DNA of 64,000 nucleotides from Pseudomonas cerasi (GCF_900074915.1 NZ_LT222319.1:248001-312000), one strand, 5' to 3'; numbered from the stretch's first letter, positions 1 to 9,853 are shown. Notes: generated by a model from the letters alone, not told the origin. Translations and numbers: made by a program.

Positions 1-100
1 CTGAGCGAAGACCACGTAAAAGGTTTTCGACATTCCGACACCAGTCTCTGTCTTCATAATCCAAAGACATCCCCGGGACAGTTATCTCAAATATATTCAT
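1..100 (-). CDS. N-terminal fragment of an unrecognised protein
   Basis: A minus-strand frame opens at the ATG at 100 and stays open to the window edge, giving 33 residues that begin MNIFEITVPGMSLDYEDRDW. An AGG-containing Shine-Dalgarno-like stretch lies just upstream at about 108-111. The rest of the gene is outside the window. I recognise no domain. It belongs to the short unknown genes of the presumed integrated element. Confidence 0.35.
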   Translation of the reverse strand, partial: MNIFEITVPGMSLDYEDRDWCRNVENLLRGLRS

Positions 101-192
101 GTTTAGTACCTAAAAAAGAAGCCTTAAATTTATTGGGTGCCTAATTTTTATGTAGGAGCATGCGCATAGCCTGTTTGTGTCTATATTTCGCA

Positions 193-489
193 TCACTGAT
201 GCCTGCACCACCATGACTGAGCATAGGCACAGCCGTCGACGTATTCAATCCCACTCAAAACGAAGCCGTTGTGAGCCATCGTAGCCAGTGTGACGTCCAG
301 CAGATCCGGTAACCGCTTGCCCTCTTTGTGCATACCTGCATCGAGCCAGGCAATATTGGAATACCTGCCGAGGTGTTCACAGTGGGCCGATCTGACGATG
401 ACGTTGCCCTTGATAGCCTGGTAGCAATCCCTTTCCTTTGGTTTCAGTGCCACACCTTCGCGCCTCATTGGAACGACCAGGACATGCAT
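193..489 (-). CDS. hypothetical protein, second gene of a probable SOS operon
   Basis: This 98-residue protein begins MHVLVVPMRREGVALKPKER and ends in an aromatic, Cys-containing tail (YAQSWWCRHQ). I chose the ATG at 487-489 because it overlaps the stop of the upstream gene (TGATG), the usual arrangement for translational coupling; a GTG directly before it would add one residue. No family is recognised, and no signal peptide or membrane segment is visible. It appears to be co-transcribed with the 82-residue gene upstream, whose promoter region carries a LexA-type box. A DNA-damage role is inference from that box only. Confidence 0.55.
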   Translation of the reverse strand: MHVLVVPMRREGVALKPKERDCYQAIKGNVIVRSAHCEHLGRYSNIAWLDAGMHKEGKRLPDLLDVTLATMAHNGFVLSGIEYVDGCAYAQSWWCRHQ

Positions 490-737
490 CACGAACCACC
501 ATCTAGTGCCGGAAGGTCCAACTGAGCCTCAATCGCATAGGCCAAAGCACCGTCAGCGAGCTCCAGCATGTCACTGAACTCTTCTGGACTGACGATCTGC
601 AAGCTATGTAGCTCGCCCGCACGCTTGATCAAAATCTTGTGGTGGACGCCTGGAGTTGCAAGCAATGCTGTGCTGTCGTTGAGCAGCGAAGCCCATTTCG
701 CCACTGCTGCTTGCTTCTCCGTGATCGAGGTGGTCAT
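489..737 (-). CDS. hypothetical protein, first gene of a probable SOS operon
   Basis: This 82-residue soluble protein begins MTTSITEKQAAVAKWASLLN and looks helical. It starts 19 bp downstream of a perfect-looking LexA box (757-776), and its stop codon overlaps the next start, so the two genes form a compact operon. No domain is recognised. LexA-repressed pairs of small proteins occur on plasmids and islands of pseudomonads, but I cannot name a homologue. The reading frame and coupling are clear; the function is unknown. Confidence 0.55.
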   Translation of the reverse strand: MTTSITEKQAAVAKWASLLNDSTALLATPGVHHKILIKRAGELHSLQIVSPEEFSDMLELADGALAYAIEAQLDLPALDGGS

Positions 738-756
738 GGGGGGACACTCTCAAAGA

Positions 757-776
757 TACTGTATGTACAAACAGTA
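757..776. promoter_or_regulatory. LexA (SOS) box
   Basis: The sequence TACTGTATGTACAAACAGTA matches the proteobacterial LexA consensus TACTGT-N8-ACAGTA at both conserved half sites. It lies directly upstream of the two-gene minus-strand operon (start at 737), where bound LexA would block transcription. The assignment rests on consensus match and position. Confidence 0.75.
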
Positions 777-903
777 TGTTCAGGTACGGTACTTTTCCAG
801 CGCTTTCCGATGAAATGACTGAGTGCACTCAGAAAATCATGGACGACAAAATTTGCTCAGGAATAAAAAAGCTTCGGGAAAAGCACTTATCCCCCTCCCG
901 CCG

Positions 904-927
904 ACGGGCTTCGCGTCCGTTTTTTTT
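904..927 (+). terminator. orphan Rho-independent terminator
   Basis: A six-pair stem (ACGGGC with GTCCGT, including one G-U pair) closes a TTCGC loop and is followed by eight T residues. No convincing plus-strand coding gene lies upstream, so it could end an untranslated RNA that starts near the LexA box at 757-776. Confidence 0.5.
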
Positions 928-1109
928 GCAAATCTCGATGCGGTGCAATGGCCCTTCAAGCCCAAGCGGGCCGTGGGCCTTTGCGGCTGATCAGCCATTT
1001 CACAGAGTGCAAAGTTTTGCAGAGGAATGCAGTGGGATTGCACTGTGGACCTTGGAAAGGCATTCAGGAGCTCCGTGCAGAAGCCCCCGGTTTCGTTGGG
1101 TGAAAAACT

Positions 1110-1135
1110 AAAAAAGACCCTGAGGCCAGGGTTTT
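1110..1135. terminator. bidirectional terminator of the IS-split gene
   Basis: A stem CCCTG/CAGGG with a 4-nt loop is flanked by an A-run on the left and TTTT on the right. Read on the minus strand it ends in a T-rich tail and would terminate the gene ending at 1260. Confidence 0.6.
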
Positions 1136-1797
1136 CGAAATCAGGGTGCGATCAAATTGCACACCGATTTCGGTCACAGCCCCGTTCGCAGTGGATGGGC
1201 TGGAAGCCCTGAGCGACAAGGCTTGTGAGTCAGTTTGGAGGTTTCACTGCGTTACACAGTTACTCACGGGCTTGAAAAACCATGCACCTGACTGTTTTCT
1301 TCAATAAAACGCTGGCCACGTTCTTGTTGGCCTCGACGAATTTCGGCTTAACGGACTCGGTTAGGAATCTGCGGAGAGATGAGTCGATCTGTAGCCCGCA
1401 ACCATGCTTGTCCAGACGTGATTGCAGATCTTTGAAGTTGATCGCGAGCAACGACTCGGGTGCCGCCGAATGGTTGTACTGTTCGCCTTTGCCATCCAGC
1501 AGGTCGAGTGCTGACCAGAAGGGAATCAATGCGTCCTCAGCTGATTGTTCGGGCAAGCCAATGGTATCGAGGGCAGGTATCGGCATGCAGAGCAGCGCAG
1601 AAAAATGGGCGAGCTGGTCATAGATCGCCGAACGAAGCGCCATGCTCCTGGTTCGATTCAACTCCCTCAGGAGGAAAACTCGATGGCGGGACAACGCGAT
1701 CTGGTCAGTGACTGTCACCGCCACTGTAAAAATGACCCCCTAACGCCAACCTAGAATTGACCCCCCTGGGTAAAACTGGCGGCTTTGAGCTGCCAAT

Positions 1798-3626
<1,829 letters not shown>

Positions 3627-3789
3627 GTTGGCGATTTAGCACGGAAGGGGGTCACTTTTTAGTTGGCGTTGACAAGTGACGCATAAATCCTCGGACATGT
3701 TGATCTCCTATGCACCGACCGGGTCGATGGCGCTAAAACGTGACCGGAACGTGTGATTTCGTTCTGAAAATAGGGGTGGGGTAAAAAAA

Positions 3790-4070
3790 ATAGCGATATT
3801 AGCTAGATGTGAGGAAAAAGGGGTTGGAGGCCCCGGTTTTGCTGGGTCCTTCATATAGCAGGGGATAGCGATATGGTAGCTATATGAATAGCGATATTTT
3901 ACCAAACCCCCGGAATCATTGGGTTTTAAGGAAGGTAAATATTACTGTTCATAAAGGTAATATTATCGCCTTCATATCGCTTCAATATCGCTATTTCCCG
4001 AAAACGCTGAGAGCCTTGATTTACAAGGGCTGTAGCCGTTTTCAGCAACGCATATTACTAATATCGCTAT
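3790..4070. repeat. mirror-symmetric array of ATAGCGATAT sites
   Basis: ATAGCGATAT occurs on the plus strand at 3790-3799, 3865-3874 and 3888-3897. Its complement ATATCGCTAT occurs at 3985-3994 and 4061-4070, with a partial copy at 3974-3983. The outer pair and the next pair are both centred at about 3930, with matching spacings (75 and 76 bp). Near the centre, AAACCC (3904-3909) faces GGGTTT (3921-3926) and TTTTACC faces GGTAAAT. The array lies between the IS-split gene and tRNA-Thr. It looks like binding sites for a recombinase, excisionase or replication protein. Confidence 0.7.
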
Positions 4071-4205
4071 TTTTTTTTGCCCCAACAAATTTTGAGACGC
4101 TGCCCTTGGGTGGGCTGCTTGGGGAGGTGCGGACGTGTGTTGGCGTGTGCGCTTTTACCGGCGCGAGTAATCACGTCTAAGGCCTGGTCAGGCGCAGTGA
4201 AAGGA

Positions 4206-4229
4206 TGGCTTGTTACGTGGCTTGTTACG
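4206..4229. repeat. 12-bp tandem duplication
   Basis: TGGCTTGTTACG is present twice in direct tandem next to the tRNA-Thr terminator. Such short repeats are common at element ends, but no function can be read from it. Confidence 0.6.
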
Positions 4230-4236
4230 TGTACCG

Positions 4237-4271
4237 CAAAAAACAAGGGCCTGCATCGCTGCAAGCCCTTG
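4237..4271 (-). terminator. terminator of tRNA-Thr
   Basis: On the minus strand, CAAGGGC pairs with GCCCTTG around a GC-rich loop and is followed by TTTTTT. It lies 8 bp past the CCA end of tRNA-Thr. Confidence 0.8.
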
Positions 4272-4278
4272 ATTTATA

Positions 4279-4354
<76 letters not shown>

Positions 4355-5113
4355 GTAATGGGCTGCGAGTATATAGAGTCTGATGCGCTTGTAAAGCCTA
4401 GCTGTCTGATTCAGTTGAAAAAAATCGACCATTGGCGCTTCAGGTCGGATGTGGGCAGGTGGTGGTGCAGGACGTTTCTGTTGGTTTGGACGGATTGGTC
4501 TGTGTGGCAGGGCGGATGGCGTTGAATTCGGGCGTTGATTTTGCCGCTGGCGCACACGGCTTGTGCATCACGGAACGCTGGATTTTTCACCTGGCCTTGC
4601 AAACCGATATGTCTAGCCTTGATAGCTATCTGGCGCTCAAGAAGGCACCCATCCGACCCCGCCATTTTTGAGCAGTTGCGGGGCAGGAGGGCTTTGCATA
4701 GGCTTGTTCTCAACGGTCCAGGCTACTGAGTCAGCAGCACGGGTCGTTGGCTTTTCAGCCATGCAGATAAAGGACTATCTGATGAGTGATGCGATGGATC
4801 GTAACCGGGTTTGGGGTGTTGTATGCCGCAGGCTGGTCATTCGCTGAGGAGTTGTTGAAGGATATTTGTAGTTGCGTCTGGCCTGTTGGGTCTTGCGCAA
4901 GGTGGGGCTGAGGATGGCTGTCTGAATCGCATGAATGTGCGTCTGGATACCGACGAAGGCTTCATCGATGTTTCAAGAAATGCCCGGATCCTCTGGATTC
5001 GGGCATTTTCTTGTGCGCTGGTTGCTGTTGCGTCGGATTTGCACTGGAGCTACCGGCTTTTTGGCCGATACAGCTGTATCGAAAATGGCAGTCAGCCATG
5101 GACAGCAAGTGCA
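4355..5113. other. intergenic stretch, no gene recognised
   Basis: The region between tRNA-Thr and the J-domain gene contains only short overlapping frames without good starts. A strong hairpin at 4978-5009 lies near its end. Short frames such as MSSLDSYLALKKAPIRPRHF may be remnants, but I cannot support a gene. Confidence 0.4.
4978..5009. terminator. hairpin terminator upstream of the J-domain gene
   Basis: A 14-pair stem (AAATGCCCG with CGGGCATTT, continued by ATCC with GGAT) closes a 3-nt loop, with A- and T-rich flanks. Its position argues against any start of the J-domain gene upstream of 5009. Confidence 0.65.
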
Positions 5114-6130
5114 ATGCAGAGAACGCCTACGCATTACGAGCTGCTGAGTGTCGCTCGCGATGCCTCTCCTGAGCAGATCAAGAAGGCTTATCGCAAGCTG
5201 GCGCAGAAGCTGCACCCTGACAGGAATCCAGATCCTTACGCCTCGGAGATGATGGGCGTCGTCAACGCGTCTCACGATGTGCTGGCTGACCCTTCGCGGC
5301 GTGCGGCTTATGATGCGCAGCTCGCTGCCAACGAGCACAAGGCGCGTATGGACGCTGCGCGCCGCAAGCAGGCGCATGCAGCCCGTGGGCAGGCGGTGCA
5401 TGTGTATGCGGCCACTTCTGCAGCCACTGCTGCTGCGCCGTCTCAGGCGGCTCGCTCGGGGCCGGCGCCCAAGTCTTCTGCCTATGCTTCTGCATCCCCT
5501 TCCCGTGACAAGCGTCGTCGCAGTGCGTGGCGTTGGGCGCTGTTGTTTGTGGTGTTCTGCGCGGGTGGCGCGTGGATGGGCTACGACCCGGGTGCAGGCA
5601 AGTCGTTTGTGCCGTCCGAGCCTGCGCCGGTAGCGCAGACGTGGGTCAAGCCCGCGCCTGTCACGCCGGTCGAGGAACCTGTAGCGAGTCCGGCTAAGCC
5701 GGTGGATGCGGCGGCATCCGAATGTGGCGTGCCGGCGCTTGATCCGATGGGCGCGCCGTGGCCGGACAAGGCGGGCTATGTGAAGGACATGCCGGTGCTC
5801 AAGGACAACGGCTGGTCGCAGATCACTGTGGATAATTCGGCGGGCGAGTCGGCGGTGTATGCCAAGGTTACGGATGCGGTGGGGCGCAGGGCGTTTCGGC
5901 ATGCGTTTGTGCCGGCCGGGGCGGTGTTTGTGTTCGCCAAGATGGACCCGGGGCTGTACCTGCTCAAGTACAAGATGATGAGCACGGGCTGTGCTTTTGC
6001 GTCGGGCAGGATTTTGCTGGAGGAGACGCCGATGGGCAGTCAGATCAAGTCCAGTGCCTACAAGCTGACGTTGCGCAAGCTACAGAACCGCAGTGTGCCG
6101 TTTGCGCGGCTGAAGGATGATCAGTTTTAG
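5114..6130 (+). CDS. membrane-anchored DnaJ-domain protein
   Basis: This 338-residue protein begins MQRTPTHYELLSVARDASPE. The J domain spans residues 6-68 with the HPD motif at 34-36, which stimulates the ATPase of a DnaK partner. A basic, Ala-rich linker (70-138) is followed by one membrane segment (about 140-157, RWALLFVVFCAGGAWMGY) and a C-terminal domain with two Cys. This implies a cytoplasmic J domain and a periplasmic tail. I chose the ATG at 5114; longer reading would run through a terminator hairpin. The client is unknown. DnaJ, CbpA and DjlA are excluded because their diagnostic domains are absent. Confidence 0.82.
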   Translation: MQRTPTHYELLSVARDASPEQIKKAYRKLAQKLHPDRNPDPYASEMMGVVNASHDVLADPSRRAAYDAQLAANEHKARMDAARRKQAHAARGQAVHVYAATSAATAAAPSQAARSGPAPKSSAYASASPSRDKRRRSAWRWALLFVVFCAGGAWMGYDPGAGKSFVPSEPAPVAQTWVKPAPVTPVEEPVASPAKPVDAAASECGVPALDPMGAPWPDKAGYVKDMPVLKDNGWSQITVDNSAGESAVYAKVTDAVGRRAFRHAFVPAGAVFVFAKMDPGLYLLKYKMMSTGCAFASGRILLEETPMGSQIKSSAYKLTLRKLQNRSVPFARLKDDQF

Positions 6131-6172
6131 TAGTGAGTCATGACAGGAATGCGGCGCTGCGTATTCAGTCTT

Positions 6173-6193
6173 CGCGAGCAAGCTCGCTCCCAC
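6173..6193. repeat. REP-type palindrome
   Basis: GCGAGC-AA-GCTCGC (6174-6187) is followed by TCCCAC. The same unit recurs at 56130-56147 and 56376-56396. This is a short extragenic palindrome of the kind common in pseudomonads. Confidence 0.75.
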
Positions 6194-6360
6194 GGGTTCT
6201 GCGCACGTGGGTTGAGATCATGTTTTGCAACGCTTTCAGGCCGGTTTTTGCAGGCACCGTCTCTTTCTTTTGAAGGACATTTCCGAGAGAATCCCCGACC
6301 GCTTGCGCCCCTCTGTCTGGGCTTCTAATCTCCGCCCCGTCGCTGCCCATCAGCGATCGG

Positions 6361-6550
6361 GTTTAGTAGCCCGCAGTGAGTTAAGGCGTAACACAGCCGT
6401 GTTTCATTAGGCTTCGTCCTGATGCTATGGCGACTGTGCGCTTGGCACCTTCGGGTGCGCCGGTTCTTAGCTCACCGGTCTACTAACTCGCGTACAGTTG
6501 CCGCCTTTTCGTTTAGTAGCGGAATGGCAGCGACTTCAATAGAAGGAGCT
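6361..6550 (+). ncRNA. structured 5' leader of the DUF6124 gene, possible RNA switch
   Basis: TTAGTAG (6363-6369) can pair with CTACTAA (6480-6486). Inside that, GTGAGTTAAG (6376-6385) pairs with CTTAGCTCAC (6466-6475) over ten positions. The enclosed domain contains a GCACC-TTCG-GGTGC hairpin (about 6446-6459). A second TTTAGTAG copy (6512-6519) lies downstream and could compete for the same CTACTAA. A Shine-Dalgarno AAGGAG follows at about 6542. Long-range stems plus a competing repeat suggest a regulated leader. I recall similar leaders before related Pseudomonas genes, but this is memory, not a search. Confidence 0.55.
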
Positions 6551-6555
6551 AAAGC

Positions 6556-6882
6556 ATGGTCAAAGTAACCCCCGATCCGCCCAACAAACCGTCCAGCGCC
6601 GCACCGGTCTTCGACAAGGCTGTGGTCAAGCGCGCCATGGAGTGTTACCTGCCAATCTCCCGACCGGCCAAGGAACCCCACGACAGCAAGTTCGACTTCA
6701 TCAGCCTGGAAGCCACCCTGGTGCACGCGCTGGATTTTCTGCGCTGCGCATCGGCCACCGCTCACGAACTCGGCGATGAACTGACCGGTTCGCAACGCGA
6801 TCTGGCGTTCGCTTCCATGCACATGCTGGAAATGGCCAAGGTCATGGTCGAGCGCTCGCTGGAGTGTGTCGAAGAGGTCTGA
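6556..6882 (+). CDS. DUF6124 family protein
   Basis: This 108-residue soluble protein begins MVKVTPDPPNKPSSAAPVFD and has a helical C-terminal half (about 55-105). The Pro-rich opening followed by a helical bundle fits the small Pseudomonas-specific DUF6124/DUF3077-like proteins, which occur in several copies per genome and have no established function. AAGGAG lies 8 bp before the ATG. The gene follows the structured leader at 6361-6550, which probably controls it. Family assignment is by recognition only. Confidence 0.75.
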   Translation: MVKVTPDPPNKPSSAAPVFDKAVVKRAMECYLPISRPAKEPHDSKFDFISLEATLVHALDFLRCASATAHELGDELTGSQRDLAFASMHMLEMAKVMVERSLECVEEV

Positions 6883-7177
6883 AATCTTACGCCGGACAGC
6901 TCGTGCACAGGCGTCTACGTGTGCACGATTGGGCCGCGCAAAACGCTTGCGCCAGAGCCTTTACCAAATCTTTATGCACAATTTGCTGATAAAGATTTGC
7001 GCAGTCGGGTAATTGTGTGCAGTCGGGTGCATTGAGCCGCAAGGCGTTGTTTTTGCGGGTTACAGGAAGGATTGCGGAAAAAAATAAGGGGCTTCAGTAA
7101 CTGGCGCGCCAAGCTTTAACGCACTCATCCACATTTTCATCAACAGACTTATCCACAGGTTGCTCAATCGATTTACG
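6883..7177. other. gap between two convergent genes
   Basis: This 295-bp AT-richer stretch holds TTATCCACA (7149-7157), identical to a DnaA box, and a near match (TCATCCACA) about 25 bp upstream. No gene or terminator with a clear T-run is visible. Confidence 0.4.
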
Positions 7178-8449
7178 TCACGATTTTCGAGCCAGAATCA
7201 GCAGGTTGCGCGGTGTAATCCGGCTGTCACAGAAAGTGCCAACGCTCACTCTGTAACCCTGCTCACGCACATACATCGCTCTGTCCAGCACCAGCCACAT
7301 CTCCAGCGGACGCCGAAACAGATCGCGGACCAGTTCCAGGTTGCGCACTTCGGCCAGTCTTTTCCAGCCAGCGGCCTCCAGCGCGGCCCAGTCCTGTTGA
7401 CCCGGTGCAGGCAGATGCTTGAGTTTTGCCAGATGGTTGCAGTAGTCCGTGTAGGACGCATCCAGCCAGGACGTTGGCAGCGACGGTGTGGGCAAGTAGT
7501 CATCGATGCCGCGCAGGCGGCGCTGCAGCAGGTCGAAGCCCAGGCGACGGGCCATCGAGATGTCGCGTTGACGGCGTATGCGCGCGCCGGCTGTCACGGT
7601 TTCACTGAGTGGCAGACCCAGCTCGTCTCGCGACAGCTTCAGGCCGGACGCCTTGCCCTCGCTGGACAGCGCCTGATAAAGGTCGTGCCGGGTGCGGTTA
7701 TAGCAGCACGGCGCAATCGCCATGTGCCGACAGCCGGTCTGGCTGGCCAGCTCCATCAACTGAATGTGCAGGTCGCCGCAGGCATGCAGCGCCACAGGCG
7801 TGTGTTCGGGTTGCAGGTAGCGCCACGTGTCGTCGGCCATGACATCCTGCTGCACATGCCTGGCATTGATGCCTTGCCGCGTGCTCAGGGCCAGGCCTGC
7901 TTCGATCAGCGCCGGGTCGTGCTCCAGACAGGTCAGACGCTGGCCGGGCCCGGTCAGGCGGCGCCCCAGATGGCCTTTGCCAGCGCACCAGTCCAGCCAG
8001 TGAGTTGTGCTGTCACGCATGTCCAGATGGCTGGCGAAGGCTTCGATCTGCTGCCACTTGCGCCCCGGCACATCGACGCTCATGCGCGCCTCGACCGGCT
8101 GCAGGGCATGCACGGGCAGTTCGGCGACGTGGCTCAGCGCGACGGCTTCGGCGGCCAGTTGCTTGAACGGAAAGGGCGCGTCGAGGTGTTCCGGGTGATT
8201 GTGCGCGGCCTCGGCCTGTTCCAGCGTGCGTTGCCGCAGCCAGTGCGCGAGGTCAGGGTATTTGTCTTCCCATGGCAGGGCCAGGTGCGTGAACGGCTTG
8301 GGTCGCCACAAGGCCTGATGCGCGAACAGGAAGCTGTCCAGCGCACCAAAGTGGCTGCTGAGGTGTTCATCCTGCAAGCGAGGTTCAGAGGGCATGGTGG
8401 CGGCCTCGTGTGGCAAGGTGCTGACTGGATCGACGCCAGCACCTTTCAT
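7178..8449 (-). CDS. SAM-dependent methyltransferase
   Basis: This 423-residue protein has a Rossmann-type methyltransferase core. Motif I is HWLDWCAGKGHLGRRL, the acidic strand end LTCLEHDP follows, and VALHACGDLHIQLM and the Cys-rich IAPCCYN come later, as in the METTL25/RRNAD1-like group of class I enzymes. The N-terminal 130 residues and the C-terminal part are unassigned. The substrate is unknown; a nucleic acid or protein target is possible. The start at 8449 overlaps the end of the upstream transporter gene region by spacing of 1 bp; an alternative start at 8395 (MPSEPRLQ) has a GAGG ribosome site. It is the last gene of the amino-acid transporter operon by position. Confidence 0.8.
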   Translation of the reverse strand: MKGAGVDPVSTLPHEAATMPSEPRLQDEHLSSHFGALDSFLFAHQALWRPKPFTHLALPWEDKYPDLAHWLRQRTLEQAEAAHNHPEHLDAPFPFKQLAAEAVALSHVAELPVHALQPVEARMSVDVPGRKWQQIEAFASHLDMRDSTTHWLDWCAGKGHLGRRLTGPGQRLTCLEHDPALIEAGLALSTRQGINARHVQQDVMADDTWRYLQPEHTPVALHACGDLHIQLMELASQTGCRHMAIAPCCYNRTRHDLYQALSSEGKASGLKLSRDELGLPLSETVTAGARIRRQRDISMARRLGFDLLQRRLRGIDDYLPTPSLPTSWLDASYTDYCNHLAKLKHLPAPGQQDWAALEAAGWKRLAEVRNLELVRDLFRRPLEMWLVLDRAMYVREQGYRVSVGTFCDSRITPRNLLILARKS

Positions 8450-8450
8450 A

Positions 8451-9140
8451 TCAGCGACCCTGGCTTGCGTCTACACGCAATAGTTTTTCCAGCAGCCGGA
8501 AGCCCTGCACCAGCACGAAGGTCATGACCAGGTAGAACATGCCGGCGGCGAAGAAGATTTCCACCGGCAGATAGGTGCGGGCGATGATCGTGCGCGCCAT
8601 GCCGGTCAGTTCCAGCAGGGTGACGGTGCTGGCCAGCGCACTGGCCTTGAGCATCAGGATCACTTCGTTGCTGTAGGCCGGCAGGCCGATGCGTGCTGCG
8701 CGAGGCAGGACGATGTAGAACAGCGCCTTCCATTTCGACATGCCCAGCGCCCGTGCCGCTTCGATTTCACCTGGCGGCACCGCCTGCATGGCGCCACGCA
8801 GGATTTCGGCGATTTAGGCGGCGGTGTGCAGGGTCATGGTCACCACGGCACACCAGAACGGGTCGCGCAGGTACGGCCACAACGCACTCTGGCGCACCGA
8901 CTCAAACTGCGCCAGCCCGTAATAGACCAGAAACAGTTGCACCAGCAGCGGCGTGCCGCGGAAGAAAAAGATGTAGGCGTAGGGCAGGGCGCGCACCGGC
9001 CAGTGACGCGATGCACGGGCAATGCCCATCGGGATGGCGAGGATCAGCCCGGCGATGACGGCAATCGCCACCAGCTCCAAGGTCAAGGTTGCGCCCTGTG
9101 CCAGGCGTGGCAGCCACTTGATGATGACTTCCCAGTTCAT
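8451..9140 (-). pseudogene. HisM-type ABC permease with premature stop
   Basis: The frame from 9140 to 8451 encodes a 229-residue amino-acid permease of the HisM type, but codon 109 is TAA (8814-8816). It follows LHTAA and precedes IAEILRGAMQAVPPGEIEAA, where relatives have Tyr (TAC or TAT). All downstream features remain, including the EAA loop that contacts the ATPase (PGEIEAARALGMSKWKA) and the last membrane segments. A single base change therefore seems to have inactivated the gene, or it is a sequencing error. An internal ATG at 8789 could express only a C-terminal fragment. The start overlaps the upstream permease by four bases. Confidence 0.88.
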
Positions 9141-9832
9141 GACGCGCTCCTCAGAAAGCCGCGACTGGCGCGCTTCTCAAGGAAGTACATGCCGGCCATG
9201 GCCAGCACGGTCAGGCCCAGGTACATGAAGGCCGCGACCATGTAGAAGGTGAACGCTTGCTTGGTGAAGCCCACGGCGATCTGCGCGTGGCGCATGATTT
9301 CTTCCAGGCCGATCACCGAGACCAGCGCGGTGTCTTTCATCAGAATCATGAACAGGTTGCCCAGACCGGGCAGGGCGATGCGCCACATCTGCGGCAGGAC
9401 CAGTTTGAAGAGGATGCGCGAGCGTGACATGCCCAGCGCCAGCCCGGCTTCACGATGACCTTTGGGGATGGCCAGAATCGCGCCGCGAAACACTTCGGTC
9501 GCGTAGGCACCAAAGCAAATGCCCAGGGCAATGACCCCGGCAGCGAAGGCGCTCAGGGCCAGGTCAGGAATGTCGAACAGTTTGCCCAGAGCGCGCATGC
9601 CGTTGACGGTGCCGAAGTAAATCAGCAACACCCAAAGCAGTTCGGGAATGCCGCGTACCAGGGTCGAGTAGGTACTGCCCAGCCATTGCAGCGGCTTGTA
9701 GGGCGAGGTCTTGGCCAAGGCGCCGAGCAGTCCGAGTATCAGCCCCAGGCACAGGGCCGAGAGTGCAAGCTGGACCGTCATCAGCGCGCCAGCCGCAAGG
9801 GCCGGGCCGAATCCGTGGAGATCAATGTTCAT
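9137..9832 (-). CDS. HisQ-type amino-acid ABC transporter permease
   Basis: This 231-residue inner-membrane protein has about five hydrophobic segments and the EAA loop KGHREAGLALGMSRSRILFK. It pairs with the HisM-type permease to form the membrane channel of an importer for polar or basic amino acids. It overlaps the next gene by ATGA (9137-9140) and is separated from the binding-protein gene by a strong hairpin. Because its partner permease carries a stop codon, the importer may not assemble. Substrate is inferred only from family resemblance. Confidence 0.9.
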   Translation of the reverse strand: MNIDLHGFGPALAAGALMTVQLALSALCLGLILGLLGALAKTSPYKPLQWLGSTYSTLVRGIPELLWVLLIYFGTVNGMRALGKLFDIPDLALSAFAAGVIALGICFGAYATEVFRGAILAIPKGHREAGLALGMSRSRILFKLVLPQMWRIALPGLGNLFMILMKDTALVSVIGLEEIMRHAQIAVGFTKQAFTFYMVAAFMYLGLTVLAMAGMYFLEKRASRGFLRSAS

Positions 9833-9853
9833 GGGCAGGCTTTGTCAGGGCCG

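Larger units (their letters stand above)
738..1259. other. gap with LexA box and two terminators, no gene recognised
   Basis: This 520-bp stretch holds the LexA box, an orphan plus-strand terminator (904-927) and a bidirectional terminator (1110-1135). Open frames here lack a credible start or codon use. A GGCCC/GGGCC dyad lies near 946-972. I see no protein gene. Confidence 0.5.

Noticed and set aside
1722..1724. ATG giving a 154-residue version of the split gene
   Set aside because: The codon lies inside the IS end; excision shows the true start at 3696-3698.
1545..1754. Plus-strand open frames across the IS21 left end
   Set aside because: They run through the IS terminus and lie antisense to the split gene; no ribosome site.
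4886..5113. N-terminal extension of the J-domain gene
   Set aside because: It runs through a terminator hairpin at 4978-5009 and has no conserved sequence.
7149..7157. Perfect DnaA box suggesting a replication origin
   Set aside because: Only one exact box and one near match are present; no AT-rich unwinding region or origin genes nearby.
7160..8527. 455-residue plus-strand frame
   Set aside because: It is antisense to the methyltransferase gene, which has clear motifs; GC-rich shadow frame.
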